From: Tribonema minus
Lineage: Eukaryota > Sar > Xanthophyceae > Tribonematales > Tribonemataceae
Assembly (NCBI GenBank): GCA_017506865.1
Contig: JAFCMP010000224.1
Coordinates: forward strand, 372,001 to 436,000
Direction of reading: 5' to 3'
Length of the DNA: 64,000 bases
The notes below the pieces were generated by a model that worked only from the letters and a program-made list of their open reading frames with translations, ran no database searches and had not been told where the DNA came from. This document shows, piece by piece, positions 1-12,100 of the stretch. How positions within the stretch are numbered: position 1 is the first letter of the stretch; every line of letters starts with the position of its first letter. Both the position numbers and the translations under genes were made by a program.

Positions 1-1
1 T

Positions 2-709
2 GAGCGCACATGCGCGGAGGCTGCCACTGGCGGGCACTCGAAGCTGCTGCAGTGGGCTCGTGCCAACAAGTGCCCCTGGAACGAGTCAACGTGCTCATCG
101 GCTGCAGGGGAAGGTCACTTGAAGCTGCTGCAATGGGCACGTGAGCGCAGGTGTCGTTGGAATGAAGCGACCTGCTCATCTGCTGCTGCCAACGGGCACC
201 TGGAGACGCTGCAATGGGCTCGTGGCAAGGGGTGCCCCTGGGACCAGTCGACGTGCTCGGTCGCCGCACGCAACGGTCACCTGGAGGTGCTGCAGTGGGC
301 TCGCGCCAATGACTGCCCGTTGGACAGCTCTGTGTGCAACGTCGCCGCAGAAGGAGGGCATCTGCACGTGCTGCAGTGGGCCCACGCCAACGGCTGCCCC
401 TGGAACGAGGAAACGTGCTCAGCAGCAGCCAGCGGAGGGCACCTGGACGTATTGCAGTGGGCTCGTGCCAACGGCTGCCCTTGGAACAAGGACACCTGCA
501 GCGCGGCCGCGCGTACGGGCCAGCTGCACATCCTTCAGTGGGCTCGCGCGCATGGCTGCCCGTGGGATCTGGAAACGTGCCGCTTGGCTGCGTCCTTCGG
601 CCATCTTGAACTCCTTGCGTGGGCGCGCGCGAATGGGTTCGGGGACGTGCCTCCCAGCCGCATATACGGGCCGCTGTGGCCAGGCGCCGACGAGTGGCCG
701 CAGGTTTAG
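2..709 (+). CDS. Ankyrin-like repeat protein, C-terminal part (5' end outside window)
   Basis: The frame is open from the first full codon of the window to a TAG at 707-709, giving 235 residues without an intron. It consists of seven full copies and one partial copy of a 27-residue unit of the form GHLEVLQWARANGCPWN followed by xxTCsaAAxn. This is the degenerate ankyrin-type repeat that is hugely expanded in some algae, oomycetes and giant viruses. The Trp, Cys-Pro-Trp and Ala-Ala positions are kept in nearly every unit, and the last unit decays before the stop. Such solenoids bind other proteins; no catalytic domain is visible. The start lies upstream, so an N-terminal F-box or other domain cannot be excluded. 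The family call is firm; the cellular role is unknown. Confidence 0.85.
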   Translation, partial: ERTCAEAATGGHSKLLQWARANKCPWNESTCSSAAGEGHLKLLQWARERRCRWNEATCSSAAANGHLETLQWARGKGCPWDQSTCSVAARNGHLEVLQWARANDCPLDSSVCNVAAEGGHLHVLQWAHANGCPWNEETCSAAASGGHLDVLQWARANGCPWNKDTCSAAARTGQLHILQWARAHGCPWDLETCRLAASFGHLELLAWARANGFGDVPPSRIYGPLWPGADEWPQV

Positions 710-3700
710 GAGACATAGGGATGGGCGGCGTGTGTTGAGAAGAGCGCGTTGAGGAGGTGCGCTGGGCGCATGCGCAGAGGGGCTCAGCCATATGCTGCGG
801 GAGGCAGACTCAGGTGACTCGACTGCCGCGCAGCTGACGTGTTGCGTGTGTTGGGATTTTGAATGCAATGCTGGTGTCAATCAAGGTGGATAGTCAAGCT
901 CAGCAGCCGTGAGGACTCACAAACTGCCCCAGCTGCACTCCACGATATAACGGACTGTCGCGTTGTGAATGAAGAAAACAGCAGTCCATCATATGTACAG
1001 GAGAAGTGATCCTCAGTGCGCATTGAGACACTCCAAGTTGTCACAAGATGCACGTATACTGTCACAGCAAGCTTGACATCACTTACATGTGTTTTTTTTT
1101 TGCAATCTTGCAATGAAAATAAATGAGAAGTACAGTCACGCAGGTGACTTCTGTCTCATCACCCGTGCCATCGTTATCTCTCGTGCCTGCATAACAGGAC
1201 TCACAGACACTGCAAGTCTGGGGAGCAATGCAAGGAGAATGGCGAGCGGCAGGGGGGAAGAATGGCGATTGAGGTGCTAAGATGGCCAAGGAGCAGGTAA
1301 AAAAGCACGTAAGACTGCATTTGCAACCATGGTGCTTTCCTTGACGCTTCTCATAGCTCAACGGCAAAGGAGGTTGATTGACTCCCGATCACAGCTGCAA
1401 ATGCACATATGCATGTTTTGTTGACAACATGGTACTTGACTCAGTCAGAATCACCGCAGCGATGTCGTATCCTTGAAGTCTGTGCATTAGATCAGGATCA
1501 CCCGGTACATGGTGCAATCAGGGAGCGAGCAAACATCTTGGTAGTGATGTACAAAGCCGTCATAATTGGGCCCTGATTGTGTACGCACCTACTGCAACAC
1601 ATTGCCAACAAGCTCCACACCTACTCTCTTTTCAAACCGCGCCGCTTGTATGCTGCAGGTATGACTTTTGAGCATGCTCTGGTTCAATCTAGATGTCGGA
1701 AGTATCTTGGCGCAACAATTGTGTGGACAACACTTTGTAAATTGCACCCTACATTTGATGCATCAATCAGTCACATACTACGAGCTATATGCAGGCTCAG
1801 CTAATACTCGACAAATGTATATCATGAAACCGCCAGACTCTATGTCAAATACTTCGCAGGCTAGTTGAAATGTCAAATAAAGGCAACAGCAAGGTGCTTT
1901 GCCGTCAGAAGTATGCAACAACAGCAGATGCCACTGCACATCATCTTCAGCAAGCTTCAAGCAATGTGCTTCATTTCCTCAGTGCTCTTTCCACAACCTC
2001 AAACATGGGGGGCATTCTGATGTCCATGCTGACGCCACTCTCTGTCCTTTTGCTGCAAACAAGCCAGGCAAGGGGAGCGTTGCAATAGAGGCGGCAAACA
2101 ACAGAGCGAGGAACCAACGAGACAGGCACATATCGGTGCTGATGCTTTCAATGCGCAATCAATGACACAAGATTATTGATAAATAATGCTGATGCCTCGG
2201 ACATGACATGCAGTAAAATGAAATCATGGTCTATGCACCTGCATTCGAGTGGCTCGCATACTGACCAGGTGCTCTGCGGTCATGATGGGTGCACATTGTA
2301 TGCTACATTTTCACATTCTACGCCTCCAATGCGGAATCAACGAGACAATTGCATTTATAGTGCTGATGCCACCCACTTGACATGCAGTAAAAAGTACCTC
2401 TTGTCCATGCACCTGCATTCGAGTGGCTCGCGTGTTGATCAGGTCATGATGGGTGCACATTTATGGATATGTCGTCTTTGTGCCCACCGCACATTAAAGT
2501 TGCGTAGGGGCTGCTGCATGCTCTACATGACCCGGAGCAACACATGTAGAAGTATGCTGCTGTGATGGAGATGTTGCAATCACTGCCTGACAATTAATGT
2601 GAGCTTCAATGTCTTCCTCTGGCTCACTCATGATTTTCGAACAAGGTCCCCCAATGGCCATTCGTACTGCATAGCGACAAGCTGAATGGGTTGAAACATG
2701 CAATCTGTGTGTGAGATTGAGAGTTTTCACCAAAGACGTGGCTGCTGAGCACTGGGTAATGATCACCAGCTGCGCCAACTCGGAGAACATGTGCACATCA
2801 ATGAGTGATGTTTTGATTCAAACTTTTGAAATGGAAAAAGACGAATGTATAAATGCACCTGCATAAAATAGATCAGTTTAAACTGAATGAAGACATAGGT
2901 GACCGATTTTTAAAAGTACATGGGGAAGCAGATTAGGGCAACTTCGAGAATCACCTTATCAAGCGAGCACGATGCCATGTCCCCAGTGATGATGCAGGGA
3001 GACGGTGCAGTGAATGACCAGTGCCCAATCTCAGGTAGTCAAGACGTCAACATTCCACATACTAGGTCCACATTGCAGCAGCATCAGCACAGATGAACGA
3101 CAACACAAAGAGGGAGAACATACAAGCGCAATTGTCTGCCTGGTGTCAAGTGTGCATTGACGTGCAGAGAAGAAGCTCAAAAACAAGGGAACCTTGGCGC
3201 GAAACGGGAAGTGCGCACGGGGGCGCGTGTGGTGCATTGCCCCACTCCACCCCCGTGGCACCCCCCGCTTCGAAACTGTGATTGTTCAATTGTTTGGCCC
3301 GAACCCACAGGGGGTCCTAAACGGCGCCCGCCCTCCGGACGCCAGGCCGCTATGTGTCCCATGCGAGAGAAGAGAAAAAAATCGTGCCTGTGAACACCAT
3401 TGCGCAACGGGAGCGAAGGCAACGCGCGTGTGCACGACGGCGACAGTGCACACACGGAGAGTGTGTGTCGCCGCGCCGGCACACACGCCGCTGCCTGTGT
3501 GTGTGTTTTTTTTTCGTCCCGCCGCCTACGACCTACAGAGGCGCGCAGCTCTCCCCCCCTCCACCCCACATTGTGCAAACCACCTCTCACAGAATCAAGC
3601 CCCTACGACTACAACAGATATGTACTCAAGATATGTAAGATAGGGCGCGTGACTCCCCCCCTCCCCACAGTCCCTTTGCCTTAGGCCCTCCCCGCTGCTG

Positions 3701-3798
3701 CGAAAACCATCCCTGCTTCCCCGCCTTGGCCCCCACTATCCCCGCCGCTGAATGCTACGGACATCCTCGACAGCACCCGCCAGAGACAGCAGCAGCGC
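710..3798. other. Gene-poor stretch
   Basis: I see no convincing coding exon on either strand. The reading frames here are short and lack family motifs or consistent splice partners. The first 2.9 kb is AT-richer than the rest of the window and holds a diverged tandem repeat at 2109-2470. From about 3180 to 3760 composition turns strongly GC/CpG-rich, with C-runs and overlapping frames of biased composition that I take to be non-coding. Confidence 0.5.
2109..2470. repeat. Diverged tandem repeat, about 174-bp period
   Basis: The segment carrying GCTGATGCC, ACATGCAGTAAAA, CATGCACCTGCATTCGAG and GATGGGTGCACAT occurs at about 2187-2300 and again at about 2361-2462. The preceding AACCAACGAGACA / CAATGCGCAATC elements show a third partial copy from about 2109. 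One frame (2176-2565) stays open through two copies, giving a repeated Cys/His-rich peptide, but nothing else supports a gene there. Confidence 0.65.
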
Positions 3799-4299
3799 TC
3801 AGGGGGACTTGTGCACGGGGGCGTCGGCCGCGCGCTCCGCGGTGACGCGCGCGATGAAGCTGTGGATCTTGAGATCCGCATCCGCGCCGCCGGCCTCTGC
3901 GCCGCTGACCAGCGACTGCCACTTGGTGGGGGGGAACACGTCCGTCCCCTTTTGCGCGGCGCGCGCCTTCAGCTGCTGCTTGAGCTTGGCGGCGGCGGCG
4001 GAGTCCCACGAGCGCACGCCGCGCGCGCCGCCGCTGCGTGCAGCAGTGCTCATGGCGCGGCGCTGCGGGCGCGGCTGGTGGCGCGGGTCAAAGCCGTGGA
4101 CGCCGTTGACGCTGCCGCCCGCGAGGGGCGGGGGGATGGGCAGTGCGAACTTGCGGCCCATTATGTTCTTGAACTTTGGCGCGGTGGTGGCGGGGGTGGG
4201 CTTGAAGCTCTGTACAGCCTGCCTGGCAGCTGCCGAGGCGGCGCCTGAAGGGGAGGGGTTACGGAGGGTTGGGGGGGTAAGTGTCTTGAGGCGAGGCAT
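3799..4299 (-). CDS. Hypothetical basic protein (166 aa)
   Basis: A single open frame runs from an ATG at 4297-4299 to a TGA at 3799-3801. The N-terminal half is rich in Pro, Ala, Ser and Arg and looks disordered. The C-terminal third is more structured, with an Ala/Lys/Gln helix (AAAAKLKQQLKARAAQ) followed by a KWQSLVSGAEAGG segment and a DLKIHSFIARVTAERAA helix. No family is recognised. Base composition is coding-like, with GC-rich third positions, unlike the AT-richer DNA upstream. A TTGTTCAG acceptor-like site lies just upstream near 4320, so this may be the last exon of a longer gene, perhaps beginning with the candidate exon at 5139-5412; the phases do not join directly and a middle exon would be needed. 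Function unknown. Confidence 0.5.
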   Translation of the reverse strand: MPRLKTLTPPTLRNPSPSGAASAAARQAVQSFKPTPATTAPKFKNIMGRKFALPIPPPLAGGSVNGVHGFDPRHQPRPQRRAMSTAARSGGARGVRSWDSAAAAKLKQQLKARAAQKGTDVFPPTKWQSLVSGAEAGGADADLKIHSFIARVTAERAADAPVHKSP

Positions 4300-4674
4300 T
4301 TCATAATATAGGCCTGTCCTGAACAAAACAACAGTGCTTGCCGGATATACAAATAGTACGTGGCCGGCAAATCATACTTGACTGATGCAGAAGCCTGAAG
4401 ACAAGCATCTCCATCATGGGAATAGCGGTGCAAACCGTCGTCAAGGAGAGGAGAGCTATGCTCAACAAAGAGCTGAACGTCAGCGCAAGGATACTTTCAG
4501 ACACGAAAATGCTGTTACACTGGTACTTACGGCGTGGCTGTCCGGCGCACCAGAATACATGTGTGAATGGCCGCGGCATTCTTCGCCGTACAACCTCCAA
4601 AAAGGTGTAAAAAGAGGGGCAAAAACTGATATACGTGAAGCCGCAAAACATTCGGAGTCAGGCTTCAAAAGGCG

Positions 4675-4776
4675 TTGTTGCAGCATTATTCAAATTATCA
4701 TGCGACCAGGACGGTCCCAGCGCGATTGTTGCAGCATTATGCAAATTATCAAGCGACCAGGACGGTCCCAGCGCGG
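4675..4776. repeat. Two-copy 51-bp tandem repeat
   Basis: Nearly identical copies of a 51-bp unit containing GTTGCAGCATTAT, CAAATTATCA and GCGACCAGGACGGTCCCAGC lie head to tail. The unit is a multiple of three, so an overlapping frame (4385-5029) stays open through both, but that frame has no other sign of coding. Confidence 0.85.
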
Positions 4777-5138
4777 AGAGGGGCGCGAGGTGACTGTATC
4801 CCAGAACTCGAAGTTCACTCTGCGAAAGTACCGTGATACAGCAAACGCCGGAACAGCATCCGACGGCCAGTGTCTTGGTACATTTCACATCCTTCCAAAA
4901 GCCAGGCACTACACAGCCGATGCTTTGACTCGCGTCAAACGCTCAAGCGGAAACTGCCTTCAGAACAAACCAACTGCACCAGTTCGGAGAGAGCAACGTG
5001 TCATCCAGGTACAAAGCCGGCTGGCCTAGCAAAGCAGCGCGGCACCGGCTAGCTCATCGCTCGTATAATTCATGCAATACACCAGCCACAGACGGCTTAG
5101 TGCCCAACGCTGCTGGAGAGACGGCAAAAACCACTCAC

Positions 5139-5412
5139 CTGAAGAAATCGACTTGATAACCGAAGCCATTGTGTTGGTGAGAGAGACGGGAGGTGCTTCA
5201 GGAGGGTTTACTTCGTATCGACGGTGGTTCCCGTACGTCCAAAGGCAGCGCGACGACGACGCTGTCCTGGTGCATTCAAAGGCTTGCGTGAAGGTGTGTG
5301 TGTGAACTTCGAGAGAATCGATGCTCTCCACAAGGGGCTCTCGCGGGGGTTGAAGCGGCGGCGCATCCGGCATGAACGGTCGTGGTTCAGCGCCGAAGGA
5401 GAACGACGTCAT
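5139..5412 (-). CDS. Candidate first exon of an unknown gene
   Basis: An ATG at 5410-5412 opens a frame of 91 codons that runs into a good donor (CAG|GTGAGT, 5133-5138). The peptide starts MTSFSFGAEPRPFMPDAPP and ends near SLTNTMASVIKSISS. It is Pro-rich with plausible codon use and no known domain. The downstream exon is not found; the hypothetical exon at 3799-4299 is a possible partner in the same direction. It could also be a chance open frame. Confidence 0.3.
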
Positions 5413-6133
5413 GCTGCGGTTCGGCGTTCGCGGTCAAGGCGGAACCAGTCGCATCCAGTGACTGGCTCGGTCCGGCACCCCCCGCTCATGAGCTTGCGTA
5501 AGCATCGCAGCGTGAAGTAAAGTGATGTTCAGACACAAAAATATGCTACAGCTGCCGCGGCGCAACATGGCTGGAAAAACGCACTTGAGCGGCTGCAGAC
5601 ACGACAGACTGACAACCACAGTCGTCACGATTGCCAAATGACGCAGCAGTGCATTGAGATCTTCACAATGGTCTTGGTACTGTAGACGTGGAGATTTCGA
5701 CTCCAGAGATCGATCGTTTGATGTGCCGAGATGTGCAGGTGATATACGGTTGTGTGCCAACAAGCTGACAACACAGTGTGAATATATTGTGGATTCCAAG
5801 TGAGATTCAGATGACTCACATATCATCCCTCATCGACATACATGCCATGTATCATCATGTATATTTCTACCAAGAGGATCTCTGTTCTCTAGCAAGAGTA
5901 AACGTATATACATACAGAACATGACACCGTCATTGCAGCGGCCCCACTATATATGGCGACATTTGAAGAACCGTGTACATCGACTCAACAAAAAATGGCC
6001 GACAGGCGAATGGATGTGTCTGGTAGCCTAAACAAGAAACATGATGTTATTGCAAACACAGAAGAACTTTGTCGGTGGTGCTGCGGCTGCACGGGCGCTG
6101 CCGCGCAACGGCCGCACACCGCCGCCGCCGCTG
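5413..6133. other. Intergenic, no feature seen
   Basis: AT-richer sequence between the candidate exon at 5139-5412 and the 3' end of the methyltransferase-TPR gene. No exon, repeat array or RNA gene is recognisable. The last 70 bp is GC-rich and adjoins the stop codon of the neighbour. Confidence 0.4.
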
Positions 6134-9100
6134 CTATAACTCCACAGGCGCCAGCCCAGCGTCCGCATCGGCCTGCTCCTGCGCCGTCAACACCCCATCT
6201 ACACTGTCCGCTCGCCTACTGTCAGCTGTTGCTTGCGCCTCCGGCAGCGGGGGGTCGGGGGACGCACCCCCTTCAGCACTCTCATCTGCCCCCCCTTCCC
6301 CCGATTCTTCAACTGGAGCGGCAGCGGGGGACGCTACCAGTTTGGGGGTTTCGTCCCCCAGGAACTCCCTGAGGTGCTCCACCTTTCGGCGCCACTTGAG
6401 GGCGTCTGGGTAGTCGGGGCACAGCGCGAGTGACTCATCGAAGCAGTGCGCCGCGGCGTCGAGCTGGTTGAGGTAGTAGTGGCACACGCCCATGTTGTAC
6501 CTGCAGCGCGCGCAGGCGGCAGCGCACGCGATGAGTGCTGCGTTGGACGCAAAGGGCTGCATGTTACGGCATGGGTAGACTTAGTTAGTAGCGGCACAGC
6601 ACGAGCGACTCATCGAAGCAGTGCGCTGCGGCGTCGAGCTGGTTGAGGTAGTAGTGGCACACGCCCATGTTGTACCTGCAGCGGGCGCAGCAGCAGCGCG
6701 TCGCGCGATGAGCGCTGCGCTGCATGCACAGACTGCATGTCGCGGCATGGGTAGACTTCAGGTTGTGTGACTTGGTCTCTTTTTGAACTGAGAAAACCCC
6801 CATTCACGCATGAGATCCTCCACCAACCCTAGCCCCGGACAACTCAACTACTTGGACCCTAACCGTAGCGCAAGCTGTGCTCTCATTCGCTGTGCTGCGA
6901 ACCTGCACTGCAACTCAAATGGCGCTCTCAACAAGCGTAGAGATGCTGCAGAGCACTCCAGACATCCACACGTAGCATGCTCTTGCACGCAGCACAATCT
7001 CGCAGCAGCGCTCACCAGCTGACGTGGTGCACGCCGCAGTGCTTCTGGCTGTCGGAGAAGAGTTCCACGGCCTGCGCAAAGTCCTTGAGACCCATGTATA
7101 TGCGCCCGAGCTCAAAGGCGACATCCTTGCTGGGCAGCAGCGGGTAGTAGCACGAGTACACCTGCGCATCGGTGGCGGCGGCAAACGCGAGCGCGTTACA
7201 TACAAACATGCGTGGCAGTGAAGTCATGCACTTACCACCGTGGGGACAAGGGGCAGGCGTATATGAAAGACATCACCGCGCCTGTGGCCAACAGCGCTGC
7301 TGCACAAGGGACACAACTTCAAGTCAGATACAAGTTGAACTTGAACTTGAAGAAGTTCGATGCGGTTCGTAGTCTGACATCTCAAGTTTGAAGACGCGAG
7401 CCGCCTGACATGAAGCATACATTTGCCCATGTTGACGTCAACCCTGAATAATGTTTACACACAGCCAGGCGCATTCTCACCCTGCGCATGTCGTGGCGGA
7501 TGTCATTCTGCAGCTTCTCGGAGGCGTGCGGCGCCTTGTCGATGAACGCCTGCTTGAACTTGTAGAACACATCCGGGTCATGCTGGCTGAGACGCACCTG
7601 CCGCAGGCACAACAGCGCAATTTGACAAGTAGAAAGGGACGGCGTCAGAGGCGTGCGGCGTGCCGCTGCCCGCAAATGACGCAGCGGCGCTTTTTGTAAA
7701 GAAGAAGTCAGGGCCTTCGTCATTGGCGAATGTGTCGTGAGGCCTGCGTGGACCAATGGGCGCATCGCGGGCTGCCGCTGATCAGCTGCGCGGTCAGTGA
7801 GCAAGACTTCACTTCCACGCCATGGACCTCAGCGCATGCGCACGGTCGCAAAAACAGGGACGTGAATGAACTTCAACTTTTTGGCGGGATGAGCGAGAGA
7901 CGCAGAGATGAGGAACGGGCGCGGAGCGGGACAGAAAGCGAGCGACAGCATGTATGCGCACATAGGACGGCCTTGCATGACTTGGTGCGCGCGTTGTCCA
8001 CCACACACAGGCAGAGTTGGATAGATATGATGCCGTTTTGGGGGTAGGGGCCCACGGACACTGCAGTCGGGCTTGCGATACCTGCATACCCTTCCGTGCC
8101 TGATCAATGCGTGCATCTGCTGAGCACCAGCTGCTCCAGTACACCTTCTACTTCAAACTACGAAAAACTAGTGAAAAAAACTTTCGTTCTATAAATAAGG
8201 AAGATAGGGGGTGCTTACCACTGCAAGCGCGGATCGCAGGCCGGGGGTCTTGCTCTCCTCCTTGAGGCACCTCTGCAGCGTACTGAATCCGTCCGGACCG
8301 AACCGGCCGCCCAGTAACTGTCCAAAGTGCATTCTGCAGAGATGCCAACGGAGTGGGGAGCGATGAGGTTGAAGTTGCTGCAGCTCATGACGTTGCGAGT
8401 GCAGCAGTTCACCATGAACAATGCAGGACGCCAAGCGTGTTATGTATCGGCAGCTTGGCCACATGCAACTTTAAGTGCAACTTTAAGAACTCAGACACGG
8501 CCAAGCTGACCGCAAGAAGCGCTGTTAGCGCAGCAGGCGTTGCCGATGTCAACATCAAGCCGCGCTCCGGCCCACAAAGGATGATCAACCAATGAGCGTC
8601 GAGCTGATGCGCAGCGCAGCGGTTCATGTACAAGTGCCTGTGACGAAAGCACGTACCTGAATGAGGGAGCAGCTGCGGCGCCGCCCGGCAGGCCCAGGCC
8701 GTAGCCCACACATTTGAAGCCCTCCATCGCCGGCTGCGCGGCATTGCGGCACAGCGCATGGTCAGAATTCGCATACCTACGCAGTGAGTGTTGTACGTAG
8801 AGGCGCCCAATCTGTGAGACGCAGAGGGCGCAGAGCGCTGTCAGACAGTGCTCTCAGAGCGCTGTCGGACAGTGCTTGAGAGGGCCCAATGTTGGTAGTG
8901 GAATATGATTGCGGCGGTACGTGGAATTCTCAAGAGCGCACCGTATGAGACTGGCACAGTGATCATGCCAGCACATTGAATGAACCCCAACAAACTTGAA
9001 GTTTGGCAGGTGCCATGCGAGCAAGCACCATGTATACATCTATATATGGCACCATGTCCACATACACACATGCGTCTTAGGCAAGATGCCAACGTACCGA

Positions 9101-12100
9101 TGAGAGCGCACACCCGCCCGCTGCTTCCACAAACAGCCGCAGCGCGTAGAAGTTTACCTGCAGAACGAAGTAGAGTTCACAACGCCATGTTTACCAGGGC
9201 TGGGGCGTCCAAAGTCAATATTGAAGTTGCCTTCGTCTTCAGCATCAAGAAGTTCACTGAAACGAGGGACCGACGCACCGAGGTTCTGAATGCGTTCACC
9301 TGATTGTCAGCGCATTGCAGCCATGGACCTGCTGCTGGTGCCAGAGTCCTCCTTTCTGATGCGCACGTAGTCAGTCAAGTCAAGGAACAACGCAGGCAGT
9401 AGGGGACACGAAGCTAGATGTGTCCACAGCCCCGCAGAGCGGTCAAAGCACGCACTGCAACAAGAAAAGCCGCCACAGTGCTTTTTTTTTTAATACTCCA
9501 GCGTAGTACACAGTAGTCACAACACCAGAGCTGCTGAGGACGGTGGCCTTAACACTCCAGCAATACCGACCGGCTGCGTGCGTGTGGCACAATACTCATC
9601 GCTCACGCATGCCAGCAGCAGTTCAGAGTATGCACGCTGCGATGCTTGCCGGCACGGTACTGCACATGGACACGTGGCTCGCCTGAACCCTGCACCCAAT
9701 GGTCACCGACAGTCGACTGACCACACAAAGAAGCTGCATTGAACAACAAATGGATGTCTGAGTGTACTTACCATGCACGAAAAGCTGCCGTGTAATGCAA
9801 TGTGGGGATCCCGTTGCCCGTCCATCTCCGACAGTTGAGTGTGGCCCTGCGGCAGTCAGCCGACAACAGTGCTCAAATCAGCGTGCTGCCCATAGGTCCA
9901 CCTTCATCTGACTATGCTGACTGACACTTCAACGCTCAGACAGCATTGCACAAACGTAAACTACAGCGAATTCCCACACGACAATCAGCCACCTCCACTG
10001 ACTGCGCGTGGCCCTGAGGTGGACAAAGAGTAACAGCAGGAAAGCTAACGCCATGCAGAAAGGTATCTGATGACACCAACTCATTTAAGTATGATAACTT
10101 CAACCTAAACTTCAACCTAAATTAGTGGCCTTGCAACATGCAGCATGGCGCACCACCGCAGTCCTCCAGTGCTTTCATAATGCAGCAGAATTGACACATG
10201 ATTTAACAACTAGATGGTCAACGCACTGACAGATTTCACACAACAGCCCAGCAGCCTCACGCCAACAGTGACTGAGAGCTGACGTACAGTTCTGACATTG
10301 ACCGACCATGAGCATCAGACAAGGTGATTTGTGCCGCTATGGCAGAGGCTGCATCATGCACATGCGCGTGATGTTGGGCTAGAGTTGCTGTGCATTGAAC
10401 ATGCGTTTGGTGAGCGTTGCCAGTGGCAACTTGCCACCACTGCAAGTGCGCAGCGAACAAAACAACAAACAAACCACTACTTCCAAGTATGTTGCAGATG
10501 AAATCAACCAAGCAAGGTGCGCATGTGACGCACAGATTCGGCACCTGCAAGTTCAGCTTCAAATAATGCATGATGACCAGAGGCCAGGTTACTTCAAGGC
10601 AGTGACTACTCAGTGGCAAATCGATATAATCCACTACCGTCACCAGTGCTTCAACTATTTGAAAAGACCCTTGCTGAGCGCGTGACAAATTGCAGACGTC
10701 AGCACTCATACCACCCTTTCGTCTGTGATACTGTCAAATACTAGCAACGCGCTTCACCACGCTAGATGTCGCCATCATCAGCGCTCAGCGCACCTTGTCG
10801 CCGGCCAGCACCACCAGCTGCCCCCGCGCCGTCAGCGCGCGCAGGTTGCGGAGCGCTGCCAGCGCCCCCACGGGCATCAGGAAAGATGACCCGCTGCCGA
10901 CGCCGCCTCTGCCGCCGGCTGAACGCGCCAGCGCGAGGGGCGATGAGGGGTAGCGACCGTGAGTCATGAGTTGTGAGTCGTGAGTCATTTCAGCATGCGC
11001 GGGGCGGGCGGAGATGGAGGGTGGCTGGCGTGTGCTGTATGGCATACTTGAAGTAGAGGGTGACGCCCCCGAGTCTGATGCGGCACTTGCCGGCGAGAGC
11101 AGCGTGGCTCAGCCTGCAGCATGGCTCAGCTGAAGCACAGCGGCGCTCACACGGGATTCTCGTGTGTACGCTGGTGCCGGTATCGGCATTGAGACCAGTG
11201 AGCGCTGTATCTAGCAGCAGCGCAGCACGCAACGCCGTTACGACAACGGTGATGTTGATGCAACGCCGGGACTGCGGATCTGATGACGCAAATAACCGCA
11301 GGCCACGGGGTTGAGATGGAAGCAGTTGGCGGCGCGCTGCGATGTGGCAGTGCACATCATCAACGCGAACTTTGATTCAATGCAGGTGACACACCAGAGT
11401 TGAACTGCCTGTGCGCACACTTCTGCGAGTTCCACTGAGCTTGACCACTGTGTTCAAAGTCGGCGCGATCATTGTGATCGTGAGAAAATCACCTGGCTGT
11501 TGCTTTGGCACTGGTGTTTCGCCCGGCTGTCCATCTTCTCCTGCTTGCAGCACAGCATTGTGAAGCAAGGCAGTCGGCTGAGTGGGTTTAGCGACCCCCT
11601 ATCACAAGAGCGAGCGCTTGCAGATTGATAGTGTCGATGTCACAGTGAAAGTGCAGCTCCTCTAGCCGCAGGTGCAGCTTGTACTGCAACAGGACCGTCG
11701 CCCTAATCTGCTGCGCGGAGAGCTGCAGGCACATACCAACAAATGACAGCAAGCGCAGCGCCACTCTGCAACTGCGTTGAACATTATGTACGATTCTCCC
11801 AGCATGTTCCGCAGGTTACACCAAGGTCGGGCGGCTGCCTCAAAGCGCGTTATGGCACCACTGGCACTGCGTTACGGCGGTCTGCAGCAGGTGGAAGAGC
11901 CACTTCCAACATAAAATAATAACTGCCAAGGCCAAGCATCTGTTCGCCCCTGTCTCTGTCACATTACAGTTACAACTGTTACATTGATGAGCGCCACCAT
12001 CCGAGCCACTGCCACTTCACACCCAGCAGCGTGCCGCGCCGCCGCTGTGCATGCACGCACGATCCCAATGCGCAACATCGGCAAAGCCTGGGGGCGTTGC

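Noticed and set aside
4385-5029. 214-codon plus-strand frame ending with HYTADALTR, faintly like a copia Pol terminus
   Set aside because: Only a few residues resemble the family and the frame contains a simple 51-bp duplication; I see no other retroelement part nearby.
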